Shown: piece by piece, positions 1 through 11,087 of the stretch
Layout of the letters: the number at the start of each line of letters is the position of its first letter
How positions within the stretch are numbered: the first letter of the stretch is position 1
NCBI GenBank assembly: GCA_020466095.1
Contig: CM035807.1
Span: 48,411,004-48,475,003 of the forward strand
Direction of reading: 5' to 3'
Length of the DNA stretch: 64,000 bases
Source: Chlorops oryzae
Taxonomy: Eukaryota > Arthropoda > Insecta > Diptera > Chloropidae
Notes under the pieces: generated by a model
The model's database searches: none
The model's input: only the letters and a program-made list of their open reading frames with translations
What the model was told of the DNA's origin: nothing
Translations under genes and position numbers: made by a program

Positions 1-431
1 TTTGTTGTTGTATCGATCTAACACCATTGTCCATGCTGCATCAAAGTTTTCTCCAGTGGCCGCAAAGTGCTTTATTAGATTCGAAGCCTCCCCACCAAGT
101 GTGTTTTGAGGTACCAAATCTTCTGAACCTTTGGCATTGGTTGGAGCACTATCAGTGAGGTGAATAAATCATGAAATTCTTGCCATTTGATGTGGTTACC
201 ATCAAATTTCGGGATCGTTAGTTTTGGCATTGGAATTGATTCCTGAGACCTTACTTCTTTTGAGCTTTCTTGTACTGCTGAGCCGATGTTAACAGTTTTG
301 AACATGTTTCTCACCATATTTTCTAACCATAAAAACTCATCTGTGTTGTAACCTTGTGTGGCTGGATCATCATACATTTCGTATAATTGAAAATGAATAT
401 TTTCAACGTTTTCCCATAATTTTTTTGGCAA
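1..431 (-). pseudogene. BEL/Pao gag fragment
   Basis: The minus-strand frame from 431 contains PKLTIPKFDGNHIKWQEFHD, the conserved start of BEL/Pao gag (DUF1759 type: an LPKL.LP.F.G...W..F pattern). The match continues to the window edge in a second frame, with a LIKHFAAT...AW..VLDRY pattern, so a frameshift near position 75 separates the two. Gag would form the particle core of the retrotransposon. The frame is broken, so I call it a relic. Pol lies outside the window. Confidence 0.75.
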
Positions 432-1425
432 TTAGCATGTCTTTCTATGAAAAACTGTCCTTTAGTAAGCGTATTAGCGATGACATTATTACTTTTTGCC
501 TGCGGAGTAACTTCATCATTTCACCGGGAATTACTTGTTGCTCTTGAACCACTGTTTAATTCTGTTGCTTTGTTGATTTATTTTGCTGAGCTTTTCCGTC
601 ACTCTCCATTGGTGTTCCTTTCTTGATGGCTGCCTTAAATACTTCTGTATATTGCTGCACTATGTTCAGTATTGACCTGTAGTAATCTTTAGTGAAGTAT
701 TCTAGGTTTATCAGTAAATTTTCCAGAAATCGTATTTGGTTGTCGATTGTTTCAAATTTATACCATTATTCATCTAAGCGTCTTAGGCGTTCCGTGAAGT
801 AATTCGTATCCTTTCTTACGGTTGAATCTTTCTTGAAGTTTCTAATAATAACTTAAATGTTCGTGCCAGTTTCCATTTGCTTTTCTACAAGTTTCTCGAA
901 CGAATCCATTGTGTTGTTTCGAACTTGTGCAAGTTAAATCCAATGATGTCCTTTAGTCCAAATCGACTTGAGTGAGATAGCTGATGTTTCTTTCCAAGGA
1001 TTTGTTGTTGCTCCGTGTTGCTACTGGAACTACAATTTACGTGTTGCGATGAAGTCTTGTGCCAAACGCAAGACTCGGGGTCACCAATATGTTTAGCAAA
1101 TGCTCCTTTGCACTGCTTGAATAATAGCAATAACAGCACTTAAACTAAATTGCAGATTTTTTTTTGTATTTGGTTGACAAACGGCACTTTAACCGAGTCA
1201 GTCTCTTTTCAATAAGTAATCACAGAATGATAGCTGTTGAAAGAGTGATTTTATTTTAGGTACATTGTTTTTATACATATATTAAGCTAATGCGGCATAA
1301 TTAGAATTCGAAATTTATTGATTGAAAAATGCTAAACAATACATTGATTTTCGTAAACATAACTCGAAGTTAATGATCGAAATTCAGTTTTGCTTTTGCA
1401 TTTATTTACGTAAGCTGAGTTCAAT

Positions 1426-1492
1426 GGCGTGAATATATATGTTTATGTAGATATGAATAGGCGTGAATATATATGTTTATGTAGATATGAAC
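1426..1492. repeat. Two-unit tandem repeat, about 34 bp
   Basis: The unit beginning GGCGTGAATATATATG is repeated twice back to back with almost no divergence. It lies at the outer edge of the probable BEL LTR. Confidence 0.9.
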
Positions 1493-1510
1493 AGTAGATG
1501 TGTAAAAGTG

Positions 1511-2457
1511 ATTGGAAAAGTGTTTGATAACCCCTCGCTTAGAAATGTTCAAATGATCAATCCGGAGAACATAAAATCTGAAACTGGTCACTCACATCAC
1601 CATACATATTTTTTAAACTAGCGGTGCTTAAAGTTTGTAGAAAATATTTTTTTGTTGAAAGTTTTTAGTAAACACAAAGTTTAATTAAAGAAATTACATA
1701 TTATATCACTCGCCAAGCGAATTTCAATACATCCACCTAATAGCATGATGAATGAATAATATTTAGAGGAAAAAAACATTAATGAAAATCATTGATATTA
1801 CGATCGTGGTGCATAAGGAAACGCACCATTCTTTACAGGACACCCTGTATATATATATTAGTGTGGCCCTTATTTTTAAGTTTGAGTTTTTTGGTGTTCC
1901 AGCACGGATTTATGTTAGAAATAATAAAAACAAATTTGTTTCAGAAGTCCCCAATCAGAAATTTATTCCTTGCATGCGTACAGAGTGGGAGAGGAAGGCA
2001 AAGACTCAAGTCACGGACGTGAAAACAGTTAACAATGCGTTTCTAAAACTATTTGTTTTGAATTAAATTTATGAATAGGAATCACTAACCGATTTTAGTG
2101 GTTATAGACTGAAAAAATTTGTAATAGATTGAAGTTTGCGGCATTTGAGTCGAAAACTTAATTTTTTTATACTAGGGTCAATATTTGGCCAGTTAGTAGA
2201 ATGAATCCAAAATTCAGTTTAAAAAAGGTAATAATTATAACATAATGTCAAAACTTACGAAAAACTAAGACTATATTCATCATACTAGGCTCGTTAAAAA
2301 GGTAATTTTGTACATTTTTCGAATATGCATACCGCACATGCTCGTTCTTGCTTCTAAGGCATCTATATTATAGATTGAAGTTCGTGAGAAATTTTTCTTT
2401 ATTATAAGACTTATTTGGTATGGTGATCCCCCTAAGGAGGGAGAAAGAGGGTAGGTA
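1511..2457. other. AT-rich stretch without a recognisable gene
   Basis: Open frames here are short and match nothing I know. At 1837-1857 the string ACAGGACACCCTGTATATAT resembles the ends of the foldback element at 19051-20170, so a decayed MITE end is likely. Confidence 0.5.
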
Positions 2458-2655
2458 TGTTCCGAAAAAAGGTTAGGGGGACAAAGTTAATGGGGGTCGG
2501 TCATACATTTGACTCCTCTAGGGGCACTCTGCGGCTAGTTAGGAGGTGTGATAGGGGGTTGACATGTTCCGAAATATTGTTGGGGAGAAAAAATTAATGG
2601 AGGCTCGTCTTACATTTTACCCCTCTACGAGCGACTCTGGGATAGTTAAAAAGGT
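2458..2655. repeat. Imperfect tandem pair, about 110-bp spacing
   Basis: Two related blocks follow each other, each starting TGTTCCGAAA and each containing TTAATGG, CATACATTT/CTTACATTT and CCTCTA followed by GCGACTCTG or GCACTCTGCG. Divergence is roughly a quarter by eye. No coding potential is seen. Confidence 0.6.
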
Positions 2656-3735
2656 TTTCATGCATTATTTCAATTTTTACAGGACTTCAAGGACGATGCG
2701 CCACCACCAAACGATTTCCGATTAGGGACTTCAGGAAGAAAAAATTCATTTTTTATTTTTCTAATACGAGTCCGTTGCCGGAGCCGAAATATTTTTGCAG
2801 GCCATCTCTCCGATTTTGATAAAATTTGGTGGGGAGGGAGAGTATCACGAGGGAAGCTTAACCCCATAGTTTTGAAGCTCTTGAAGCTTTTTTGTGGATT
2901 TTTCCGGGTGATTATTTTTGAGATTTTCTTCATTTTGAAATATCTCGAAAACCGGTTAAGGCTTTTTTGTAAAACTTGGCAAGAATATTTGGCATGAAAT
3001 TGTCTTTAAAAAATTTTTTTCCCAAAAATCAGTTCTTTTTTCGAAAAAATTTGACCTAGCAAATAAGACTCATCATTCGATTGTGAGACACAACTCACAA
3101 TTTCTCATTGGCAAATTTCGATTAAATTCTCATGGTGGGCTTAAATTGTTATTTTCATTGTTTGCACAAAATTTCAAGACGTTAAGACCAAAACAACAAG
3201 ATTTATATGAAAAACTATTTTTGGATTGTATGGGCGGTGGAGTGATGGGCATGGCCGATTTCCATGAAATTTTATATTTTTGCAATTAAGTCACAAAAAG
3301 CCACGGCGCCACGTGTCATTTTTCTAGGATCACTCCTTCTACTTTTTGTCAAGAAATTTATGAAACTTAACTACTGTGCGACGCATCTAATGGAAGTCAA
3401 ACTGAGTGGGGCTAGGTGCTGCAATACAACTTGTACCAGTTAACAGATCGGTACTGACGTGCTCAACTGAAAACCCCTTGGTATGCAAAATGCTAGTTTA
3501 ACATGTTTAGTCCCAAGGAAAAAATAGGTGACAAACGTCAGGCAGAGCACATAGACTCAATTAAGGACGGAAGCCTTATACACGGCTTTACCTCTTTAAG
3601 TGTCTGCAAGGACAAAAAAGAGCCGAGCGCTACAGTCTCCTTCAGTTAATCCATCTATTTCAGTCGGGCCACTTGTTGATGACTATTATTATATAGAGCG
3701 AGGAAATAAGAAGAAAACAATTCAATATTTCTTAC
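2656..3735. other. Non-coding stretch next to ASNSD1 exon 3
   Basis: No protein family is recognisable on either strand. It contains the string ATATCTCGAAAACCGG and AT-rich blocks like those in other dipteran dispersed repeats. If the splice model for exon 3 is right, this is intron 3. Confidence 0.4.
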
Positions 3736-3953
3736 CTTTTTAGGTTTATTAACTAGTAACCAGTTAGGCCTAATTAATTCGGAAGAAATTAAGCAGCAGA
3801 TATTCAGTTTTTCGTTCATTTCTTTAAGTTTTTCTTTTCCATAGTTATCGAATCTAATCCAGGGGAAAATTTCCAAATGATCCGGGTAATCGAAAGTAAA
3901 TTTGTACAAGCCAAGTGCTGGTAGCTCGGTAACATTTGACGTGCCTTCTATAT
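3736..3953 (-). CDS. ASNSD1: ASNSD1-type gene, exon 3
   Basis: On the minus strand an acceptor (TTTTTCCACAG) ends at 3954 and a donor (AAG|GTAAGA) begins at 3735. The 218-nt exon reads ELPALGLYKFTFDY, then IFPWIRFDNYG, and ends WLLVNKPKK. This fits the linker after the glutamine-amidotransferase domain of ASNSD1, where orthologues have an E-x-P-x-x-G-L/I-Y/F-R/K-F segment followed by a YPW motif. The first two bases complete the split codon left by exon 2 at 21048, so the frame is continuous across about 17.1 kb. The asparagine-synthetase-like domain should follow off the left edge. Alternative: an unrelated exon, unlikely given phase and similarity. Confidence 0.82.
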
Positions 3954-5477
3954 CTGTGGAAAAATTATAACTTTAAACTTTATAAAATGCTATTTTCGGT
4001 AAAGTTCGTACATATTTGAGTCTCGGATTTGAGAGTTTATTTAAGAGCCATGGCACTTTTTTGGTATCAAAAAAACAAAAAAAAAAGTGCTTATCGTAAG
4101 GTTCTTTAAGATGCAATAAACGGAATCAGGAGAAATTTTAAGGTGCCCATCCCCCTTTCTCTGAAAAAGGGGGCTTGGTGTACAGGCTAGGTATATCAAC
4201 TAGTTTTGCTGTATTTAGTACTTACCGAAGTAATATTTTAATCACTCTGAGGTGCTTTAAGGAAAACTGCCATTTGCGAATATTTTGTAAGAAGTTTCAA
4301 CTTTTCGCAATTTTGTAAAACAAAATTTCGAGTAATCGCCTTGCTTGGCTGGGGAACATGTTGCGCCAACATCCGGCACAAGTTGCCACATAATACCAAC
4401 TAAGTTTGGAAACCAGAGTTAAGTATGTGTACTTTTGTACCAAGTTAAGAAAATGTTTGCTCCTTTACTTTGGCGGAAAATCGGTATCCTTCAACAAGGC
4501 TTGAACCCATATGCAAGAGTCAATGTTAGCGATAATGTAACACGCAGCCCCGCTAACTGAGTTCTCGATTTAACAGAGGCAGATCTGTTGCTGTAACAGG
4601 AAATTTAACGAATTTTAGAGAGAGAAAAACCCTTGACTTATATGATGATTTGTAATTGGGGACTTGTAGGTTTTTTTTTGTACAAAATTACACAATTGTA
4701 CATACATATATGAGTTCCTTTGTATGTATGTTTGTTAGGTGAGGGCTTGCTTGTATAAAAGCCTGTGCATGCTTTATGTGAAACAGTCGACTGCACCAAA
4801 ATTCTACGTATTGCTTGTTGGAATGAATAAGCGAGAAAACGGTAACAATACCCACGAGGAAGTGAAATTAATGAAGGCATGCAAGATACTTTACAATGAA
4901 AGTTTGACGCTACACGATCAATCAAATACGCAGTTTTTATAAAATTTGAGCGCACCTGAAGACAGTCCCAGTCGTTGTAAAAAGACCTTCTTGTACCACA
5001 GTGTTGCCAGATGTTGCCAGTATAATTTTCCGGGATATCATGTGAAACTCCCCAAATTCCGCCGTTTTCCCCTAAATCCGGAATGCGCTGTAGTGACCAA
5101 AAAAAGCTAGTAAAGCTATGAATAGACAATCAAAAGCCATCGATAGTCCCGTAGCCACCGCGAACTCTGTTTTTTATATAATACGAGTAGTTTGTCAAGT
5201 TTGCTATGTGTTAAATGTGAAACATTCGAAAAATTTTGGTTTATGTAAGAACTTGGCGACAAATATCTTTTGGAAATTAATGTATAGGATTTATCCAGAG
5301 GTGGGCACGCGAGCACGAAACGAGCAAATGAGAGCGAAGATTCGTTGGCCGCTTGTACAGATGTAAAGAGCGCACTCGCAACGACCTCAGTTGTTGATAA
5401 GAAGCGAATGAAGCAACACGTTTGTCGAATGGTTTATGCGAATTGATTTTCGAAATATTTTTACGAAAGATTATACG
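3954..5477. other. Left end of the giant ASNSD1 intron
   Basis: No convincing gene or named transposon. Open frames at 4638-5129 (minus) and 4739-4942 (plus) lack recognisable domains. A CAGAGGTGGGCAC string at about 5297, of the kind that starts many hAT MITEs, has no matching partner that I can find. Confidence 0.5.
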
Positions 5478-5518
5478 TATATATATATATATATATATAT
5501 ATATCTATATATATATAT

Positions 5519-5589
<71 letters not shown>

Positions 5590-5591
5590 TA
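5478..5591. repeat. (TA)n microsatellite
   Basis: About 110 bp of nearly pure alternating TA with a few interruptions such as TATCTATA and TAAATATA. Confidence 0.95.
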
Positions 5592-6045
5592 GGGCGGGCC
5601 AATTTGTATGGAGCCGAAAAATTCGATTAGACCTACCCCCTAGCGGTGTTCTGGGGGTAATTTTAAGCAACTTTGCTGAAGGAACCATAGGTCTATCTCG
5701 ATTTTCGAGTCTCCCACTTTTCAAAAAAAGATTTTTTCCCCCTAACATCATTTTGATTCAAAATTCGATTTTTTATTCATCGTTAAATTATCTTTTTAAT
5801 GTGTATATGGGGGGTTTTTGGGGTCGACAAATTCATTTCTGATCTTTAGTTTTACCTATGACTACCGCCAGAGGGCGTTTCATGCATATTTTAACCATTT
5901 TTCGTCTATTTTCCGAGGAAAATTTCAAGTTTTTCGCTAAAATTGATCTTTATTTTATTTTTTTCTACAAAAATTAAACTTATAAATTAAGAACATGTGT
6001 AAAAAATAAAAAAAATTAATTTAGTGAGAAAGAAAGCGAATTAAC
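5592..6045. other. Non-coding flank downstream of the orphan transposon protein
   Basis: Starts AGGGCGGGCCAATTTGTATG and continues AT-rich to the stop region of the minus-strand pseudogene at 6046. It is probably the 3' non-coding part of that element. I did not find an inverted partner that would fix an element end. Confidence 0.4.
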
Positions 6046-6892
6046 TTATTTTTGAAAGCCTTTTTTGCTTTCAAGTCTGGGGTATTTTGCACGGCTTTCT
6101 GATGTAACTGCCATAACACTGTGTCGACTTTCTTCTAAAACACGTTTAGAAACGCTAGCCAGCAATTGAACATGTCTTTCCGCTGCTTGTATGTGCACCG
6201 GAATTCTTGGATCAGGCAATGGTGGATCATCGTATCCTAAATATTGTTCCAAATGATCATACGGAATGCTATGCGTAAACGGTGGTTCGAATACAACATC
6301 ATCTTTATTTAAATCAATCATATTCGTATAATCTGTACAATTGAAGTTTATCAAAGGTTTTTGATAAACTCTAAGATGTGCCGGGTCGTACAGATTTCTT
6401 CGGTAGTGTAAAATTTTCTTGATTGCGATGTTTCGTGTCTCTTTTTTATCATCAAATAACATCGCTAACAAAATATTTTCGGAATGTGCGTAATATAAAT
6501 TGTCTTGAATGACATTATTCACAACTCCGCGTAGATTTGTATCCAACTATTGTGTCCAACGAATGAATTTGTAAAATAATACACTACCGAAGACCACCGA
6601 ATTATAGTACTTGATGTTGAAGTACATCGGCACATACACTTTCATTATGTATGTTGCCAGAATTTTCAAATTCCTTGATGGATTTTCAGTGACACATACA
6701 ACCGCAACAATCTATTCGCCTTGGTGAGCCAACGTGAATGTGCTATTGGTCCTGGTTTAATGTGAGACAAATCCGCAGGAACAACACCATTCGAAATTGC
6801 ATTAGCCATTTTGTATAAGTACTTTGAATCGGTGGATAATTCAGATGGATCTTAATCAGGTGGCATGTTCTCTAGCACGATTATCTCGAATT
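6046..6892 (-). pseudogene. Orphan arthropod transposon protein, C-terminal part
   Basis: Minus-strand frames carry motifs of an uncharacterised protein family that I know from repetitive sequences of insects and cnidarians: LSHIKPGPIAHSRWLTKANR, then ATYIMKVYVPMYF, then YYAHSENILLAMLFDD, then IHVQAAERHVQLL-like residues. The stretch has an in-frame TAG at about 6548, a stop at about 6853 and a frameshift near 6690. It ends by about 6893, where a MITE fragment and then a gypsy LTR begin. The matching middle and N-terminal parts lie at 12788-13357 and 16381-16659. The molecular function is not established; a transposase role is inferred from its repetitive distribution. Confidence 0.7.
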
Positions 6893-7022
6893 CATCTACA
6901 ACTCCTCAGGGGTGCATTTGCGGCCTCCCCCTCCCATACAATTTTTTGTTTGTCTCGACATCCCTTATCACCCTGCGCTGGATGTACTAGCTCTCGTGAA
7001 TCACCCTGTATATATATATATA
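6893..7022. mobile_element. Fragment of the foldback/MITE family found at 19051-20170
   Basis: AACTCCTCAGGGGTGCATTT at 6898 onward, through CCCTGTATATATA near 7022, follows the same order as the right arm end of the foldback element (AACTCCTCAGGGGTGCATTT to CACCCTGTATAT). It is more diverged and only the outer about 130 bp are present. Confidence 0.75.
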
Positions 7023-7028
7023 TAAGAT

Positions 7029-7367
7029 TGTTGTGTGAAGTTGTTGAAATAAAACTCCAATGTGTTGCTTCTGTAAACAAAGTTTAATTTTTTTTTAATA
7101 ATAGGGCTTTAACATTGTTTACACGTTAAACAAAGAAACGACAAGTAAAGTCTATTCCTCAATTAATCAACTTTAACACTTCAATTATTCAATTCAAAAC
7201 TTAATTCAAAATAAACTAAATTCAGAGCAATAAACTTATTTAACATCTATTTTATTTATTCTTTTTCTATACGTGCAACTTCCTCTCTATCTCTACTACT
7301 TAGTAAATTCACCTCTCTATTAATAATTTCACCACTAGCTCGAATAAAGAACGATAGTCTCTTTACA
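7029..7367 (-). repeat. Gypsy 3' LTR
   Basis: In minus orientation this 339-bp segment starts TGTAAAGAGAC and ends CACACAACA, giving TG...CA termini. It contains AATAAATAAAATAG as a poly(A) signal. It directly follows a polypurine tract. The partner 5' LTR is absent from the window. Confidence 0.7.
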
Positions 7368-7385
7368 TCTCCTCCCCTCGGGGAA
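7368..7385 (-). promoter_or_regulatory. Polypurine tract of the gypsy element
   Basis: On the minus strand CCCCGAGGGGAGGAGA lies immediately before the LTR start. This is the expected position of the primer for plus-strand DNA synthesis. Confidence 0.65.
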
Positions 7386-8110
7386 GAAAATACTATATTT
7401 TCGTAAGGCTATAAAATTTCATCGGTCTTCTTCTCCGTATTTATTTCTTCGATGTTCATAATCGGGCTGAGTTTTGTGATGTGAAATAGATTGGATTCGG
7501 ACTTCTTATGACCTGTGTTTAATTCATATATCGAGTTCGATATTTTTTTCGTTATTTCATATGGTCCAATTTTTTACTCATCCAACTTTTTGCTGTTTAA
7601 TTTGTTTCCATTTTCGACAAAGACCCAGTCCCCCAACTTGAATTCGTAGTATTTTCTACTTTTGTCAAATATTTTCTTATTGTAATTATGAGATTTAAGC
7701 GTTCTTTGTAGTGCTGTTTCATTGTCTTTCATCCAATTGTCTGCAGCTATTTCTTGTTTAAGTTCATGTGGTAGAATCGCTGTATCTATGCCAAACAATA
7801 GATATTTCGGTGAAAAACCAGTCACTGAATGTGGTGTCTCGTTATATCTAGTGACGCATTCTTGTGCTACTGTCGTCCAAGCTGCGTTTCTATTTTTTTC
7901 GTTTATTTTGCATCTGATTTTGTTCACAATCCGTTAGAGAAAGGAGCATTTACTGCTGTAAAAATCATAGTTAATCCTTGTTTGTCTACGAATTCCTTAA
8001 ACTGTTTTGAGTTTATCCCCGGATATTGGTCCGTCAACAAGATACCAATGTCCTCCTTTTCTGATACTTTGCTAAGTAGTTTTATGAAGTCATCTGCATT
8101 TTGGGTCTTA

Positions 8111-9387
8111 TGCTATGTTCTCACTATAGGGGTAAAGTACTTAACCCGATGCTTTAACCCTGTAACAGGCCAAATTTAAATTGATTAAAACACAAGTCCA
8201 AACAGATTTTTAAACTTATTTAACATTGAGGAGCTCAAAAAAGAATATCTCGCACACTATTATTTTCCTTTATAGAGCAGTCAGGTGGAAGAGAAGGCTT
8301 TTAAAGCCGTGGTTACACTTATGAATTTAATTGAAATCGATCTTTGGTGAAAATCAGCTATTTTGAATGTGGACCTTGAGGACCATATTCCGGTTAGAGG
8401 GTTAACTCAAAGCGTTCATATCAGCTTCGAGCGAGTTAAGGTTTACTAACGTCATATGACCCAGCCGGAAAGTTCACTACTTCTGCACTACTTCCGAAGT
8501 GGTGAAAATTCATACTGCGGCTACTCGCATTACTAACCCTTACTGTTAGTGAAGTTTTTTTGGGATATGGCCGCTGTTTGCATTACATGCATGCGATAAT
8601 GTCCGGCTTGGGAGTTTGAAATATAAAAAACCCGCAAGGTATATTTGATATACTATATCATCGAGAAGTTGCAAATAAAAGTGGAATTTGCTTTATTAGA
8701 AATGTTTTAAGAAGCTGAAAAAGCGAAAGGAATATTGGAAGCAATAATTTTAGAAGACCATTGCAATATCCGCAGGAACAAAAAAGTATTAATGTCAAGT
8801 AATCATGTGCGCAGGGTTGCATGCGACTTGCCTGCTTTACTTCGCCATAGAAATGAACATGTTCATTTTTTATGCGAAGTAAATGCCAGGACAGCTGATT
8901 GCGGGACATTTTTCAAATGAAATACTGACACCGACTTCGAAGGTGTTAAATTGTTGGCATACTTTGAAGAATTCAAGGAGCGTGAATATAGTTGTCTCTC
9001 ACACTTTACGACGTTGTAGCGAATTGGCTCCTAATGTGCAAGTAGTTACTGCATATCTCAGTATAGGCTTTAATAGTGAAAGCGGCATCACAAAACGTTC
9101 CACGACCTGTGATCAGAATTTACATATCCAAATACGTGCATCCTTCCCCACTCATTTTCTGCACGGGAAAGCTTCCTTCCAGTGTCGTATTAAATTTTTA
9201 CCCGGTTTTTGTACTCGGTGTTAGCAAATGTAACTGAAATTTTCAAATGCAACTCTGCGCTAACCTCAGAGTTAAATGTTAACCCGTGGTTTATTTTCGG
9301 GTTAGATGATTTTTTTTATATGCGTTTTGACATTTGAAGCCCTGGGTTTCGCCGATAACCCTAACCCGGCCTAGTGAGAACATAGCA
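8111..9387. mobile_element. PIF/Harbinger-like TIR element, copy 1
   Basis: Ends are TGCTATGTTCTCACTA... and ...TAGTGAGAACATAGCA, flanked by a TTA duplication (8108-8110 and 9388-9390). A 3-bp TTA/TAA target is the PIF/Harbinger signature. The integrase reading frame is continuous across the two flanks. Two related copies lie at 52572-53894 and 61038-62020. The interior keeps part of a small ORF seen better in those copies and has a nested MITE at 8792-9070. No full transposase is present. Confidence 0.8.
8792..9070. mobile_element. MITE A fragment nested in copy 1
   Basis: This matches the inner and right part of the MITE at 52652-53037, including ATGTCAAGTAATCATGTGCG and the right end CTCAGTATAGGCTT followed by TAA. 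The left end is missing. The insertion point differs from that in the 52-kb copy. Confidence 0.75.
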
Positions 9388-9433
9388 TTAGATGTTACAA
9401 TAAATGCGTACCTTGTTATATGATCAACCATAA

Positions 9434-10007
9434 TAGCCTTTTTACACATACGGGGTAACCTCGTTTATCTAGGTTTGCTGCCAAACCCAGTATCAAACCG
9501 CTCGGTTTCCCATACAAAAGCAAACCCAGTCAAGTGGTGGGTTTGGCGCTAACCCAGTCCCAAACCTCGATAAGGCACAGGGTTGCATTCAATAAACTAA
9601 CATATATTGTGAGAAATTCCCTGTGAAATGGCAATTTTCGTTGAATGGGGAATGAATTAAAGAAGAAGAAGAATGAGAAAAAGAATAAGAAGTTGAAGTT
9701 GAAGTCAAATCGAAGTTTTTGAAAAGGAAATGAATAAGGAATTAAAAGAAAAGGTTTTCGGGGAAGAAAAGTAAAAAGGTGTTGTGGAGCGAAGATGCGG
9801 AATGTGCCCTAATCGAATTGTGGGCTGAAAATATAGATGGACTACGTGGGAACAGAAAAAACGGCCATGTGTATGCCGAGATTTGTGATGAAATGGCGAA
9901 AAGAAATCTGTCAAACGTAACCTCGATAAGTGCAGTGTAAAGGCGCTAGGTTTGCATTTAGGTTACGAACGCAAACCTAGGTTTCCTATGTTAGTGTAAA
10001 AAGGCTA
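9434..10007 (+). mobile_element. PIF/Harbinger-like element with a Myb/SANT-type ORF
   Basis: Terminal inverted repeats TAGCCTTTTTACAC / GTGTAAAAAGGCTA-like (the right end reads AGTGTAAAAAGGCTA), flanked by TAA at 9431-9433 and 10008-10010. It sits inside the gypsy integrase, and the minus-strand frame is continuous from one flank to the other. The 574-bp element encodes a helix-rich ORF at 9746-9940. No transposase gene is present, so it would have depended on an autonomous relative. Confidence 0.8.
9746..9940 (+). CDS. Myb/SANT-like DNA-binding domain fragment
   Basis: The plus-strand frame reads VLWSEDAECALIELWAENID, then GLRGNRKNGHVYAEICDEMA, and stops at 9938-9940. A Trp-Ser/Thr start, an acidic helix with a second Trp, and an IxxEM helix are the pattern of the Myb/SANT-like (MADF/trihelix) domains encoded beside the transposase in PIF/Harbinger elements. 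Upstream the frame is open only from 9746 and lacks an ATG, so this is a fragment. It would bind element ends in an intact relative. I infer this function from the family. Confidence 0.65.
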   Translation, partial: KKRFSGKKSKKVLWSEDAECALIELWAENIDGLRGNRKNGHVYAEICDEMAKRNLSNVTSISAV

Positions 10008-10413
10008 TAAGATGCATATACCTTTTTGTTGACCTTGAACCTCCAAAACTTCCAATTGTATCTGGACCCAGACCAGACATAAGGCCAAGTTTTGTTTGAC
10101 CTCTGGACTTATTCTTAATGCATATTTCACAGTAGTTACGGAAATGTCTGATATTATTTTTTTTTTTTTAATTTTTCGCTGTGTATACTGTACTGACAAG
10201 TTTTTGCATTTGTGTAATACCGATGTGGCCGAAAGTTTTATGAATCTCGTTTATTAGTTTAATACTAAATTCTTCACCTAAAATAATTTTTTCTTTTTCT
10301 TTGGCCTTTTTGAAGTACACATTTTTTTCTTTTTGTCAGTTTATCTTTGTTTTCTTGTACATGTTTGTTTCGCTTTTGATCTGTTACAATATCACTCAAA
10401 GTGATCAAGTTCA

Positions 10414-10795
10414 CTACTTGTAACAGTTCCTCCTTATCATCGCTTCTAATCCCGGGTTTCTGCTCAGGCGAAATGCTTCAATGTTTGTTTTCCCAGGTGC
10501 ATATTTTATTTCGAAATTATACTGTGACAGATAGTAAGTTAAATCTCCCAACTCCTCGTCAGTTCTAGATTTCAGATTCATATTTTCAAGGGGTTTGTGG
10601 TCTGAATATACCGTAAAAAATCTGCCTATTAACCAGTATTGCCAGTACTTTACTGCCTCTTTTATAGCCAGACATTCTAGAAAAATAGCTTTTTTCTTCT
10701 TTTGAACGTCTCTCAATTTTTTTTGAGAAGTGAGCCACTGGTTTTTCTGTTCCATTACGTTGTGTTTGTTTCAAAATCGCTCCAATTCCCTCCAT
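10414..10795 (-). pseudogene. Gypsy RNase H domain
   Basis: The minus strand reads FFTVYSDHKPLENMNLKSRT, then DLTYYLSQYNFEIKYAPGKT, the typical RNase H end of Ty3/gypsy pol. A frameshift in an A/T-rich run near 10740 separates it from the upstream KPVAHFSKK part. The Asp of YSDHKPL is kept. Confidence 0.8.
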
Positions 10796-11087
10796 CGATG
10801 CATCTGTGTATATATTGATTGGTAGATCTTTATCAAAAATTTCCAGAGCTGGCTGTGAGCATAAAATATCTTTTATTTTTGCAAATGCCTTCTCACATTC
10901 TGCTGACCAAATAAATTTTTGGTTTTTCCTTCGGAGGTTATGTAATGGATCTAGGATTATCGCACTATTTTGTATGTATTCATGGTAGAAATTTATTTTC
11001 CCAAGGAACTGTCTTATATTCTTTGGATTTTTTGGAACAGGAAATTTTTTTATTGGAATTAGATTATCCTTTAATGGTCTGACTGAG

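Larger units (their letters stand above)
1..1510 (-). mobile_element. BEL/Pao LTR retrotransposon, 5' portion
   Basis: Read on the minus strand, this stretch runs from a probable LTR through a leader into gag and leaves the window at position 1. The leader carries TTGGTGACCCCGAG around 1069-1087, a primer-binding-site-like string typical of BEL/Pao and some gypsy elements. Upstream of it an AATAAA (about 1247-1252) sits where an LTR poly(A) signal is expected. The outer LTR edge is not resolved and 1510 is approximate. The element lies inside or beyond intron 3 of the ASNSD1-type gene. Confidence 0.65.
7385..10400 (-). pseudogene. Gypsy integrase, interrupted by two insertions
   Basis: The minus strand carries a zinc-binding-region remnant (about 10200-10010), the DDE core (9433-9388 and 8110-7928) and a C-terminal part with TRYNETPHSVTGFSPKYLLF and GPYEITKK. 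The DDE core holds LLTDQYPGINSKQF, which contains the second catalytic Asp. After NAPFSNG the sequence jumps to NKIRCK, so the short segment that normally carries the catalytic Glu is gone. Two DNA transposons split the gene at TTA/TAA targets, and the flanking frames remain continuous across both sites. A stop also cuts the C-terminus near 7574. Confidence 0.8.

Noticed and set aside
4638..5129. 163-codon minus-strand ORF
   Set aside because: Low-complexity borders, no recognisable domain and no splice or start context; treated as chance.
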